The notes under the pieces were generated by a model. The model was given only the letters and a program-made list of their open reading frames with translations. It made no database searches and was not told where the DNA came from. A program made the translations under genes and the position numbers. Below, piece by piece: positions 1 through 5,571 of a stretch of 23,550 nt of DNA. The DNA comes from DATAES01 sp036257895 (lineage in GTDB: Bacteria; Actinomycetota; Acidimicrobiia; Acidimicrobiales; JACDCH01). The DNA is taken from positions 1 to 23,550 of the forward strand of contig DATAES010000135.1 in assembly GCA_036257895.1 (NCBI GenBank), written 5' to 3'. Within the stretch, counting starts at the first letter, position 1; every line of letters starts with the position of its first letter.

Positions 1-1
1 C

Positions 2-610
2 GAACGGATCATCGACGTCACACGTCGTGACTGCCTCCACCAGGTCCTCGACGGGATCGACGCCGCGCTCGACGCCGGGCTCTCGCCGGTCAAGGTCAAC
101 GTCGTCCTCGTCCGTGGCGTCAACGACGACGAGGTGATCGACTTCGCGACATTCGGTCGCGACCTCGGCGTGACCATCAGGTTCATCGAGTTCATGCCAC
201 TCGACGCGTCGGGCGACTGGTCGGTGGACAAGGTCGTGTCCCGCGACGACATCGTGGCCGCCATCGATGCCGTGTACCCGCTGGAGCCACACGACGCGCC
301 TGTTGGCTCCGAGCCGGCCGAGACCTTCCGGTACCGCGACGGGGCTGGCGAGTTCGGTGTCATCCCCAGCGTGACCAACGCGTTCTGCGACTCGTGTGAC
401 CGAGTCCGCCTGACCGCAGACGGTCAACTGCGATCCTGCCTGTTCGCCCTCGAGGAGACCGACCTCCGAGCCGTGCTCCGATCCGGCGGATCAGATGACG
501 ATCTGGCTGCGGCCGTTACCGGCTGCGTCGGCAGCAAGTGGGCCGGCCACATGGTCAACGAGGTGCAGTTCATCCGGCCCCGTCGGTCGATGAGCCAGAT
601 CGGGGGCTGA
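2..610 (+). CDS. moaA: GTP 3',8-cyclase MoaA, 3' part (5' end outside window)
   Basis: MoaA is a radical-SAM enzyme that converts GTP to 3',8-cyclo-GTP, the first step of molybdenum cofactor synthesis, in the cytosol. The reading frame is open from the window edge to TGA at 608-610, so the N-terminal radical-SAM CxxxCxxC cluster lies outside. Visible are the family block RFIEFMPLD, the C-terminal Fe-S cluster cysteines in a Cx2Cx13C arrangement (FCDSCDRVRL then RSCLF), and the conserved terminal Gly-Gly (SQIGG), which is a catalytic feature of MoaA. The end is therefore intact. moaC follows after 36 bases on the same strand, which agrees with a shared pathway. Confidence 0.96.
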   Translation, partial: ERIIDVTRRDCLHQVLDGIDAALDAGLSPVKVNVVLVRGVNDDEVIDFATFGRDLGVTIRFIEFMPLDASGDWSVDKVVSRDDIVAAIDAVYPLEPHDAPVGSEPAETFRYRDGAGEFGVIPSVTNAFCDSCDRVRLTADGQLRSCLFALEETDLRAVLRSGGSDDDLAAAVTGCVGSKWAGHMVNEVQFIRPRRSMSQIGG

Positions 611-632
611 AGCAGCCCCTCGCTGTGGAACC

Positions 633-638
633 TAGACT
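633..638 (+). promoter_or_regulatory. possible -10 element for leaderless moaC transcript
   Basis: TAGACT (TANNNT pattern) ends 8 nt before the GTG start of moaC, and no Shine-Dalgarno sequence precedes that start. This is the geometry of leaderless actinobacterial transcripts. No good -35 hexamer is visible, so this is a weak call. Confidence 0.35.
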
Positions 639-646
639 CGGCGCCC

Positions 647-1150
647 GTGAGCGACCGCGGGTTGACCCACCTCGATCCACTTGGTCGAGCCCGGATGGTC
701 GACGTCACGCCCAAGGAGGCGACCCACCGTCGGGCTGTGGCCCGGGGGAGGGTCGTCATGCAGCCCGACACGACTTCGCTGGTCGCACGGGGTGCGATCG
801 CCAAGGGCGACGTGCTTGCTGTCGCCCGCGTGGCCGGCATCCAGGCGGCCAAGCGAACCCCGGACCTGATTCCGCTCTGCCATCCGCTGCTGGTCGGCTC
901 GGTCCTCGTCAACTTCCGGATCGAGGACACCTACATCGAGGTCGAAGCCCAGGTGGACACCGTGGATCGCACGGGTGTCGAGATGGAGGCGATGACCGCA
1001 TGCAGCGTGGCGTGCCTCACCATCTACGACATGTGCAAGTCAGCGGACCGGTCCATGGTGATCAGCGACATCACCCTGTGGGAGAAGACCGGCGGGCGGT
1101 CCGGGAGCTATCGACGCGCTATCGACCTCGACGACGAGCTGGGTCTGTGA
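647..1150 (+). CDS. moaC: cyclic pyranopterin monophosphate synthase MoaC
   Basis: MoaC converts the MoaA product 3',8-cyclo-GTP into cyclic pyranopterin monophosphate. The 167-residue protein has the usual length and the family blocks: LTHLDPLGRARMVDV at the N-terminus, PDLIPLCHPL with the conserved His, and TGVEMEAMTACSVACLTIYD followed by MCK, which carries the conserved Glu, Asp and Lys of the active site. The GTG start at 647 is preferred over the ATG at 695 because the family's N-terminal LTH...MVDV block is only complete from 647. The gene lies 36 bases behind moaA and probably belongs to the same functional group. Confidence 0.97.
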   Translation: MSDRGLTHLDPLGRARMVDVTPKEATHRRAVARGRVVMQPDTTSLVARGAIAKGDVLAVARVAGIQAAKRTPDLIPLCHPLLVGSVLVNFRIEDTYIEVEAQVDTVDRTGVEMEAMTACSVACLTIYDMCKSADRSMVISDITLWEKTGGRSGSYRRAIDLDDELGL

Positions 1151-1352
1151 TGCGCGAAAAGCGACAAAGGTTCACGCACGAGCAATGCGAGCAACGGCTG
1201 GACGTCTGTCGCGTGATCGTAGTAGAACCGTAACAACCGCCTTCGGCCTGTAACCGGCCACTTCCCCCGCCCACCGGACCACAGCCTCCCATCCACCACC
1301 CGTTTGCCGCGGAGGGTTACGGTCCCCGAGTTCGCAAAGGTAGGCACGGAGC

Positions 1353-1865
1353 GTGACCCTTTTGGTGCTCTTCATCCTTGCCGTCATCTGGGCCGCAGTG
1401 CTGCTGCCGCCGTATCTGCAGCACCGCAGCGAGAGCCGTCCTGCCGACTCGATCTCGTCCTTCCAGCGCCAACTCTCCGTTCTCGAGCGCCGCTCAGGTA
1501 CGGTCGCCCCGCCGACTCGGCTCGCTGCCGGCCCCTCGCCCCGAGCGGCACGCGCGGCCGGCATCGCCGGGTTGTCCTCATCTGTCCCGCTCCGCATGAC
1601 ACGCTCTGCCGCCCGCAAGCGCCGGCGCGATGTCCTGTTCACGCTCGCCGCCGCCGCGCTGGTGACTTTGCCGCTCGCCGCCATCATCGGGGGACCGGTC
1701 TGGGGGCTGCAGTTCCTGTGCGACCTCATGCTCGGTGCCTACATCGTGCTGCTGATCCAATCGCAGCAGCGGGCCGCCGAGCAGGAGGCCAAGGTGCGGT
1801 ACCTGGCCGGTCACGAGGGCCCGGCGCCCGAGCCGGTGCTGGCGCTTCGCCGCTCCGGCAGCTGA
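1353..1865 (+). CDS. glpR: GlpR/SepX-like divisome membrane protein (short form)
   Basis: The 170-residue protein starts with a transmembrane helix (about residues 2-20, LVLFILAVIWAAVLLPP), followed by a charged stretch HRSESRPADSISSFQRQLSVL. A Pro/Ala/Arg-rich linker and a basic cluster (RKRRRD) precede two further hydrophobic helices (about 93-111 and 115-132) and a soluble C-terminus. This order, and the WxxxLxPxxLxxRxE...S pattern, resemble the actinobacterial GlpR/SepX family, the membrane receptor of the gephyrin-like protein Glp that links molybdopterin-type enzymes to cell division. Position beside moaA-moaC fits, since GlpR genes elsewhere sit near moeA/glp. It is shorter than many homologues because the linker is short. 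The GTG start is preceded by AAAGG 12 nt upstream and GGA nearby. The family assignment is from pattern memory, not a search. Confidence 0.6.
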   Translation: MTLLVLFILAVIWAAVLLPPYLQHRSESRPADSISSFQRQLSVLERRSGTVAPPTRLAAGPSPRAARAAGIAGLSSSVPLRMTRSAARKRRRDVLFTLAAAALVTLPLAAIIGGPVWGLQFLCDLMLGAYIVLLIQSQQRAAEQEAKVRYLAGHEGPAPEPVLALRRSGS

Positions 1866-1893
1866 CAGCACCGCGGGGCGAGCGAGTTCGCCG

Positions 1894-2529
1894 GTGAGCC
1901 GCCGGCAGGAGTTGCGCGACGACGTCGAGCAGCTCTCGGCATCGCTCGCCCGAGCCCACGCCGCGCGCGAGGTCGGCCTCGCTGCTTGTCGAAAGGTCAT
2001 CCGTTCGTCCGGCAGCTCGATCCGAGCGGTCCACCGTTTCGACCGCGCCGAGGCCGAAGCCCTGGCATCAGCCGCAGAGACGGCGTTACGAGAGGCGCAG
2101 ACGGCACTGGCACCGTTCCCGGCCGTCGCGTACGCCGGGTTCCTGGGCGATGCCGAAAGGGAGTACGCCGAGGCTCGGTTGACCGCTGCGCTCCTCGTCG
2201 ACGATCCACTGCCGACCGCGGACGAACTCGGCGTCGCACCCACGTCGTGGATGAAGGGCCTGGCCGAGGCGGCGAGCGAGTTGCGCCGCCACCTCCTCGA
2301 CCTCTTGCGCGCCGGCGAGCTCGACCGGGGCGAGGATCTGCTCGAGGTCATGGACGACGTCTATGACGCGCTCGTCGTCGTCGACTTTCCCGACGCCATC
2401 ACCGGCGGGCTGCGGCGCTCGCTCGACGCGCTTCGAGCGGTGCTGGAACGTACCCGTGGCGACGTCACGACCACGGTGTTGCAGACGCGGCTGCGGGAGT
2501 CGATCGACAGGTCCATGCCCGACCCCTGA
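1894..2529 (+). CDS. translin-family protein (bacterial translin/TRAX-like)
   Basis: The 211-residue, mostly alpha-helical protein matches the translin/TRAX family over its whole length. It has a basic N-terminal helical region with SSIRAVHRFD (residues 41-50), then YAGFLGDAEREYAEA (80-94), then WMKGLAEAASELRR (119-132), and YDALVVVDFPDA followed by LRRSLDALRAVLERTRGD. In eukaryotic C3PO the TRAX subunit is an RNase whose acidic residues lie in the motifs QEYVEA and ADxxxEL. The equivalents here are E90, E93, E125 and E129, so one Asp is replaced by Glu and the acidic set is kept. Translins bind and cut small RNAs, and C3PO can remove tRNA 5' leader fragments. A tRNA gene begins 62 bases downstream. 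RNase activity here is inference. The GTG start has no strong ribosome site. Confidence 0.75.
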   Translation: MSRRQELRDDVEQLSASLARAHAAREVGLAACRKVIRSSGSSIRAVHRFDRAEAEALASAAETALREAQTALAPFPAVAYAGFLGDAEREYAEARLTAALLVDDPLPTADELGVAPTSWMKGLAEAASELRRHLLDLLRAGELDRGEDLLEVMDDVYDALVVVDFPDAITGGLRRSLDALRAVLERTRGDVTTTVLQTRLRESIDRSMPDP

Positions 2530-2533
2530 GACT

Positions 2534-2545
2534 GCGTTGCAACGC
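2534..2545. repeat. 12-bp perfect palindrome before the tRNA gene
   Basis: GCGTTGCAACGC is its own reverse complement. It lies 5 bases after the translin-family stop codon and upstream of the tRNA promoter region. It has no loop, so it is more likely a protein-binding site than a terminator. No function can be assigned. Confidence 0.3.
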
Positions 2546-2570
2546 GGGCGGTGCAGGACATCCCGGCGAC

Positions 2571-2576
2571 TATCCT
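2571..2576 (+). promoter_or_regulatory. possible -10 of the tRNA-Ala promoter
   Basis: TATCCT lies 14 bases before the mature tRNA 5' end, which would give a short leader of several bases. The matching -35 region (near 2548-2553) is not close to consensus. Confidence 0.35.
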
Positions 2577-2590
2577 CATCTCTCCACCCC

Positions 2591-2664
2591 GGGGGTGTAG
2601 CTCAGCTGGCTAGAGCGCTTCGGTCGCATCGAAGAGGCCGTGGGTTCGAATCCCATCACCTCCA
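2591..2664 (+). tRNA. tRNA-Ala (anticodon CGC)
   Basis: The sequence folds as a complete cloverleaf. The acceptor stem is GGGGGTG with CACCTCC, including the G3-U70 wobble pair that is the alanine identity element. The D-arm is GCTC/GAGC, and the anticodon stem is CTTCG/CGAAG around the loop GTCGCAT with anticodon CGC at 2625-2627. The variable loop has 5 bases. The T-arm is GTGGG/CCCAT with loop TTCGAAT, and the discriminator is A. The 3' CCA is not encoded. Copies of its 3' end occur at 3967-4008, which marks this gene as an integration site. Confidence 0.95.
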
Positions 2665-2667
2665 CAC
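2653..2667 (+). other. tRNA 3'-end copy of an attachment-like repeat
   Basis: CCATCACCTCCACAC, the last 12 bases of the tRNA plus 3 flanking bases, recurs exactly at 3968-3982 and twice more in tandem. Tyrosine integrases commonly use the 3' end of tRNA genes as attB and leave such a direct repeat. The C-terminus of a tyrosine integrase lies at 4598 in the same scar. Confidence 0.6.
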
Positions 2668-2672
2668 TGTTG

Positions 2673-2692
2673 TGTCGCGAGACATCCCGGAC
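2673..2692 (+). repeat. left terminal inverted repeat of the IS
   Basis: TGTCGCGAGACATCCCGGAC pairs with the right end (3920-3939) in 18 of 20 positions. The inner copy at 2696-2715 differs at a single base. Confidence 0.85.
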
Positions 2693-2718
2693 GGGTGTCG
2701 CGTGACATCCCGGACAAC

Positions 2719-3903
2719 CTAGGTGTGTTGTCCGGGTCTGATTTGGGTTTGGTATTGCTTGGCGGGGTCGATCCTGAACTCGGCGAGTAGTTCGCCGTGG
2801 AGGGTGATGACGCGCACGTGGCGGTCGGCGACGAGCAGCATGACTCGGGTGCGGGCATATCGGCGTCCGATGCCGAGGTGCAGCAGCTTGGAGCGGTAGC
2901 GCAGGGTGACCTTGCCGGTGTTGTCGATGCGGTCGCGGCGGACGCGATGTTCGGCCGGCAAGACGATGCCGGCGCGCCGAGGTGTCGCTTTGGTTCGGAC
3001 CGCGAAGGCTTGTGCTGGTGTGCGCCGGCCCAGCGCTCGGTGTGGTCGCACGGTGTTGTAGTAGGTGCAGAAGTGGTCGAGCTGGGCTTGCAGCTGGGTG
3101 ACGGTGTGGGCGCGGCGTTGCCTGGCCAGCCATTTCTTCAACGTCTGATGGAAGCGTTCGACTTTGCCGCAGGTCTGGGGGTGGTAGGGCCGGGAGTGCT
3201 TGTAGTCCACGCCCAGGGCGAGCAGTTCGAGCTCGATGGCGCACGCTCCTCGTCGGCTCTCCGCGGTGAAGATGGCGCCGTTGTCAGTGAGCATTGACGC
3301 CGGCAACCCGTGTTCTGCAACGCCGAGATGGAAGGTCTCGACCACGTCGGCGGCCTTGGCGGTCACGAACGCCCGGGAGGCAACGAGCAGGCGGGAGTGG
3401 TCGTCGATGACGTTGAGGATTTCCACCTCAGTCCCGTCGGCCAGCGTCCAGTGGGTGACATCGGCCTGCCAGCACTCGTTGGGCAGCTCGGCCTGGAACC
3501 GCCGCCACGAGCTGCGCGGTCGCTTCTGCGGTTGGGGTGTCACGAACCCGCGGCGCGACAGGACCCGCCAGATCGTCGCCACTGACGGCACCGCTCGCCG
3601 TCGACGCCGGTGACGAACTTGGAGGTGGTAGTGGATGGTGTGCGCGCCGGCGTCGACGCCGAGATCGATCAGCTCCTTGCGCAACGCCACGATCTCGTCC
3701 TCGACGGGCGCTGCCACCCGTGTCGGTGACGAGTGCGGGCGCTTCGACTGCGGCGCGAGTCCGTTGTCGCCGAGTTCCCGGTAACGGGCGATCAGCTCAT
3801 ACAGCCAGCTGCGGGAGATGTCGTGGGCCTCGCACACCTCCTTGACGCTGCGGCCCTCGACGAGCACGGCGTTGATGACATAGCCAGCCAGGTCCATGCG
3901 CAT
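2719..3903 (-). CDS. IS481-family DDE transposase
   Basis: The 394-residue protein has an N-terminal helix-turn-helix (about residues 5-45, SVKEVCEAHDISRSWLYELI), an HTH_21-like linker region, and an rve-type integrase core. The DDE residues are visible in CWQADVTHW (Asp), MLTDNGAIF (Asp) and HPQTCGKVERFHQTLKKWL (Glu). A C-terminal domain with the typical NTVRPHRALGRRTPAQAF block follows. Length and motifs are those of full-length actinobacterial IS481 transposases, with no interruption, so the enzyme may be active. AAGGA about 6 bases before the ATG serves as ribosome site. The stop codon lies directly inside the left terminal repeat region. Confidence 0.95.
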   Translation of the reverse strand: MRMDLAGYVINAVLVEGRSVKEVCEAHDISRSWLYELIARYRELGDNGLAPQSKRPHSSPTRVAAPVEDEIVALRKELIDLGVDAGAHTIHYHLQVRHRRRRRAVPSVATIWRVLSRRGFVTPQPQKRPRSSWRRFQAELPNECWQADVTHWTLADGTEVEILNVIDDHSRLLVASRAFVTAKAADVVETFHLGVAEHGLPASMLTDNGAIFTAESRRGACAIELELLALGVDYKHSRPYHPQTCGKVERFHQTLKKWLARQRRAHTVTQLQAQLDHFCTYYNTVRPHRALGRRTPAQAFAVRTKATPRRAGIVLPAEHRVRRDRIDNTGKVTLRYRSKLLHLGIGRRYARTRVMLLVADRHVRVITLHGELLAEFRIDPAKQYQTQIRPGQHT

Positions 3904-3919
3904 GGTCCTTCATGGTCTG

Positions 3920-3939
3920 GTCCGCTATGTCTCGCGACA
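3920..3939 (-). repeat. right terminal inverted repeat of the IS
   Basis: Read on the minus strand this is TGTCGCGAGACAT followed by AG and CGGAC, the partner of the left end. No second internal copy is seen on this side, so the two ends are not symmetric. Confidence 0.85.
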
Positions 3940-3966
3940 GGGATCCGGGATCTCATGAAACCGGAC

Positions 3967-4008
3967 ACCATCACCTCCACACCATCACCTCCACACCATC
4001 ACCTCCAC
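3967..4008 (+). repeat. three tandem 14-bp copies of the tRNA-Ala 3' end
   Basis: ACCATCACCTCCAC is repeated three times without spacer or mismatch (3967-3980, 3981-3994, 3995-4008). Thirteen of the 14 bases equal the tRNA 3' end at 2653-2665. This is best read as attachment-site copies left by repeated or tandem integration and loss of elements. Slippage amplification of a single att copy is the alternative. Confidence 0.8.
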
Positions 4009-4189
4009 CTCGGAATTCGCAGGTCAGGGGGCGGTTTTGGTGGAGGGCTCGACTGACCGCCATTGACCGCCATTTGCCCGGACTTGCCGGCCCTTTGGGC
4101 ACCTGCCTATTCCGACACGACGGCGTGGTGGTCGAGCTGGAAATGTGCGTCTGGCGTCGCCTCATCCGTGTCGAATCATTGGCTTGACG
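4009..4189. other. non-coding scar sequence between att repeats and gene fragments
   Basis: No convincing coding frame is seen. The stretch holds a short tandem pair TGACCGCCAT/TGACCGCCAT around 4053-4072 and, at its end, the perfect palindrome TTGACGTCAA (4184-4193). Either could be a recombinase or regulator site of the lost element. Confidence 0.4.
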
Positions 4190-4262
4190 TCAAGAGTCGC
4201 CGAACTCGACCGGGAGGTCGAGGTGAGCCGCGATCAGGTTCCACGCGTCGCGGTATTGAACA
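4190..4262 (-). pseudogene. possible C-terminal fragment of an unknown protein
   Basis: On the minus strand the frame reads VQYRDAWNLIAAHLDLPVEF followed by GDS and a TGA at 4190-4192. The composition looks protein-like, while the same frame upstream does not. I do not recognise the family. It may be the tail of the gene whose start lies at 4338, after an internal deletion and frame change. Confidence 0.25.
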
Positions 4263-4338
4263 CGGGCAGCACACCGACCTGACGGGCGCGGTGCCCGAAC
4301 AGGCGCAACGCCCTCGACCGCTCGGATCCGGTGCTCAC
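4234..4338 (-). pseudogene. start of a gene that followed the MarR gene, truncated
   Basis: A GTG at 4336-4338 overlaps the MarR-fragment stop as GTGA, the arrangement expected for a translationally coupled second gene. The frame gives 34 residues (STGSERSRALRLFGHRA...) and then runs into a stop at 4234. MarR genes are often followed by transporter genes, but nothing here identifies the product. Confidence 0.3.
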
Positions 4339-4599
4339 CGCGCCGTGCCCCACCCGAGAGACCAGGACTGTTCGGGTACCTCGCCAGCCGCGACCGCCAG
4401 TTCGTTGAGCGACGCAACCAACGCCGCTCGCCGGCGCGGAGGGATCCCCTTGACCAGCGGGCCGCCGGCGGACGGCAGTGACCGCAGCGATCAGATCCAG
4501 ACCCTTACTGGTGATGTTGATCGCGACCTGACGACGATTAGCGGCATCCACACGGCGAGTCACGAGTCGCTTGCGCACCAATCGATCGCACAGCCGAGT
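4335..4599 (-). pseudogene. MarR-family regulator, C-terminal half, frameshifted
   Basis: Minus-strand translation from 4599 gives TRLCDRLVRKRLVTRRVDAA, continuing NRRQVAINITSKGLDLIAAV. This is the recognition helix and wing of a MarR winged-helix domain. Around 4455-4470 the frame is lost. The adjacent frame continues with PPRRRAALVASLNELAVAAG and ends WSLGWGTAR with TGA at 4335-4337, a plausible MarR dimerisation tail. The N-terminal half is absent: homology stops at about 4599, exactly where an integrase fragment begins on the other strand. The gene is therefore broken by both truncation and frameshift. The family call rests on the wing motif DxxxRRQ...TxxG. Confidence 0.65.
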
Positions 4600-4711
4600 A
4601 CAGCAGCGTCTCGGGCACCGCGACGCCGCGACAACGCTGAGGCATTACGCCCACGCGACACCACTCAATGACCTGGATGTCGTCGACGCGCTCGACCGTC
4701 GCCTCAACGAC
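4598..4711 (+). pseudogene. tyrosine recombinase (phage-type integrase), C-terminal fragment
   Basis: The plus frame from 4598 reads VQQRLGHRDAATTLRHYAHA followed by TPLNDLDVVDALDRRLND. This is the end of a tyrosine recombinase catalytic domain: the LGH block with the conserved His and the LRHYAH block with the catalytic Tyr. The rest, including the catalytic Arg and the HxxR box, is missing, so it is inactive. Homology begins abruptly at 4598, against the MarR fragment, and ends near 4711. It fits the tRNA-derived att repeats 600 bases upstream and is probably the remnant of the integrase that used them. Confidence 0.75.
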
Positions 4712-4715
4712 GCGT

Positions 4716-4796
4716 GCCGACCAGAACGAACGGGACTACGAGTCGTTCGTCCGGGCGCTCCGGTCCGGCCGCCTCGACCCGCGGATTCGCGGCTGA
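4716..4796 (+). pseudogene. probable DUF2252-family protein, C-terminal fragment
   Basis: A frame different from the integrase fragment gives ADQNERDYESFVRALRSGRL and DPRIRG, ending at TGA 4794-4796. The pattern ADQNERDxxxxVxAxxSGR resembles the extreme C-terminus of DUF2252 proteins, recalled from the family and not searched. Only 26 residues remain, directly abutting the integrase fragment. Confidence 0.4.
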
Positions 4797-4798
4797 CG

Positions 4799-4818
4799 GG
4801 AGCCGATCATCGGGCTCC
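4799..4818. terminator. possible weak hairpin terminator
   Basis: GGAGCC and GGCTCC form a 6-bp stem around an 8-base loop, 15 bases after the end of the TetR gene on the minus strand and just after the DUF2252-like stop on the plus strand. There is no T-run, so termination is uncertain. Confidence 0.3.
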
Positions 4819-4832
4819 GCCCGTGGCACCCG

Positions 4833-5468
4833 TCAGGTCGAACGCGATCCCAGTGCGCGCCGCGCCGCGACGACCGCGTCGGGGAGAGGTGCGAGCACTC
4901 GCCCGAGGGTGACGCCCGAGTCGGACTGGGCGGCGATGAAGGCACCGTCGATCGCCGCGAGAGCGAAGCGCGCGAGCTGATTGACGACGCGGCTCCTGGG
5001 TTCGTCGTCGAACGCGATCGCGAATTGCTTGCGGAGCCGTCGCAGCGCGGTGTTGCGCACCTGTCGCACGACGGCGGCGACTTCGCCATCATTCGCGTTC
5101 GGCGGCTGGACCGCGAACACGATGAGAAGGCGCAGGAAGTGCGGGTGGCGTTCGAGCGCCTCCGCGACACTCGAAACCACTGCCCGCACGTGCTCAGTCG
5201 GTGTTCCGCCGCGTTCGTACAGTTCCGGCAGATCGCCGAAGAAGCGCTCGGCGCCCCGTTGCATGACGGCGAGCACGACACCGTCCTTCGAGGCGAAGTA
5301 GTGGTACACGGAGCTCAGAGGGACTCCGGACGCCTCGACGACCCGGGCGACGGTCGCGGCCTCGAAGCCGTCGGTGGCCATGACGCGCTCTGCGGCATCG
5401 AGGACCAGTTCGCGTGACTTCACTCCGCGCCGGTTGGGCCTGACCATGTGCTCGGTTGCCGCGGTCAC
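4833..5468 (-). CDS. TetR/AcrR-family transcriptional regulator
   Basis: This is a DNA-binding repressor of about 211 residues. The N-terminal TetR helix-turn-helix is clear: LVLDAAERVMATDGFEAATV, then RVVEASGVPLSSVYHYFASK. A helical ligand-binding domain of usual size follows. The reading frame also has a GTG at 5474, but the start at 5468 is preferred because TAATCT (5476-5481 on the minus strand) lies 7 bases before it and no ribosome site is present, suggesting a leaderless message. It is divergent from the FAD monooxygenase gene at 5572, and the gap holds two matching palindromes over that gene's promoter. The likely role is repression of the monooxygenase until a substrate-like ligand binds. 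Confidence 0.92.
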   Translation of the reverse strand: MTAATEHMVRPNRRGVKSRELVLDAAERVMATDGFEAATVARVVEASGVPLSSVYHYFASKDGVVLAVMQRGAERFFGDLPELYERGGTPTEHVRAVVSSVAEALERHPHFLRLLIVFAVQPPNANDGEVAAVVRQVRNTALRRLRKQFAIAFDDEPRSRVVNQLARFALAAIDGAFIAAQSDSGVTLGRVLAPLPDAVVAARRALGSRST

Positions 5469-5497
5469 GATCACGAGATTAGCTCACCTAGCGAAAG

Positions 5498-5517
5498 ATT
5501 GGAGTTGACACTCCAAT
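5498..5517. promoter_or_regulatory. putative TetR operator O1 (perfect 8-4-8 palindrome)
   Basis: ATTGGAGT-TGAC-ACTCCAAT is a perfect inverted repeat that contains the -35 hexamer TTGACA (5505-5510) of the monooxygenase promoter. A repressor bound here would block RNA polymerase. It also lies about 30 bases upstream of the TetR start, so autoregulation is likely. Confidence 0.8.
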
Positions 5518-5533
5518 ATAAGTATTGTAGTAA
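5505..5533 (+). promoter_or_regulatory. sigma-70-type promoter of the FAD monooxygenase gene
   Basis: A consensus TTGACA (5505-5510) is followed after 17 bases by TAGTAA (5528-5533). Both hexamers are embedded in the operators O1 and O2. Confidence 0.6.
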
Positions 5534-5543
5534 TCACTCCAAA
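5524..5543. promoter_or_regulatory. putative TetR operator O2 (imperfect 8-4-8 palindrome)
   Basis: ATTGTAGT-AATC-ACTCCAAA has the same geometry as O1 and shares the half-site ACTCCAA. Its centre is 26 bp from that of O1, and it covers the -10 region of the monooxygenase promoter. Two sites suggest cooperative or layered repression. Confidence 0.6.
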
Positions 5544-5571
5544 ACAATGGTGCGAGTGATCGGGGGCGGCG

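Larger units (their letters stand above)
2673..3939 (-). mobile_element. IS481-family insertion sequence, 1267 bp
   Basis: The ends are defined by terminal inverted repeats: TGTCGCGAGACAT at 2673-2685 and its exact reverse complement at 3927-3939. With a 2-base mismatch allowed, the repeat extends to 18 of 20 matches (…CGGAC). Both ends begin with TGT, as is usual for IS481-type elements. At the left end the terminal motif occurs a second time as a direct repeat at 2696-2715 (TGTCGCGTGACATCCCGGAC), probably a second transposase-binding site. One intact transposase gene fills the element. No target duplication is visible: left flank CTGTTG, right flank GGGATC. The insertion is 8 bases behind the tRNA gene and leaves it intact. 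Confidence 0.88.

Noticed and set aside
538..1233. 231-codon plus-strand ORF over moaC
   Set aside because: It is an Arg/Gly/Pro-rich shadow of moaA-moaC in another frame.
1151..1352. Regulatory element or small gene between moaC and the glpR-like gene
   Set aside because: I found no convincing hairpin, promoter pair or coding frame in these 202 bases.
2591..2664. tRNA with anticodon GCA (Cys) or CAT (Met)
   Set aside because: The stem CTTCG/CGAAG fixes a 7-base loop GTCGCAT with U33 before CGC. The G3-U70 pair also supports alanine.
2797..3845. Several plus-strand ORFs across the transposase
   Set aside because: They are antisense frames of the transposase gene in GC-rich DNA, with no recognisable domains.
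3967..4008. CRISPR array
   Set aside because: The 14-bp units are contiguous without spacers, and there are no cas genes. They match the tRNA 3' end.
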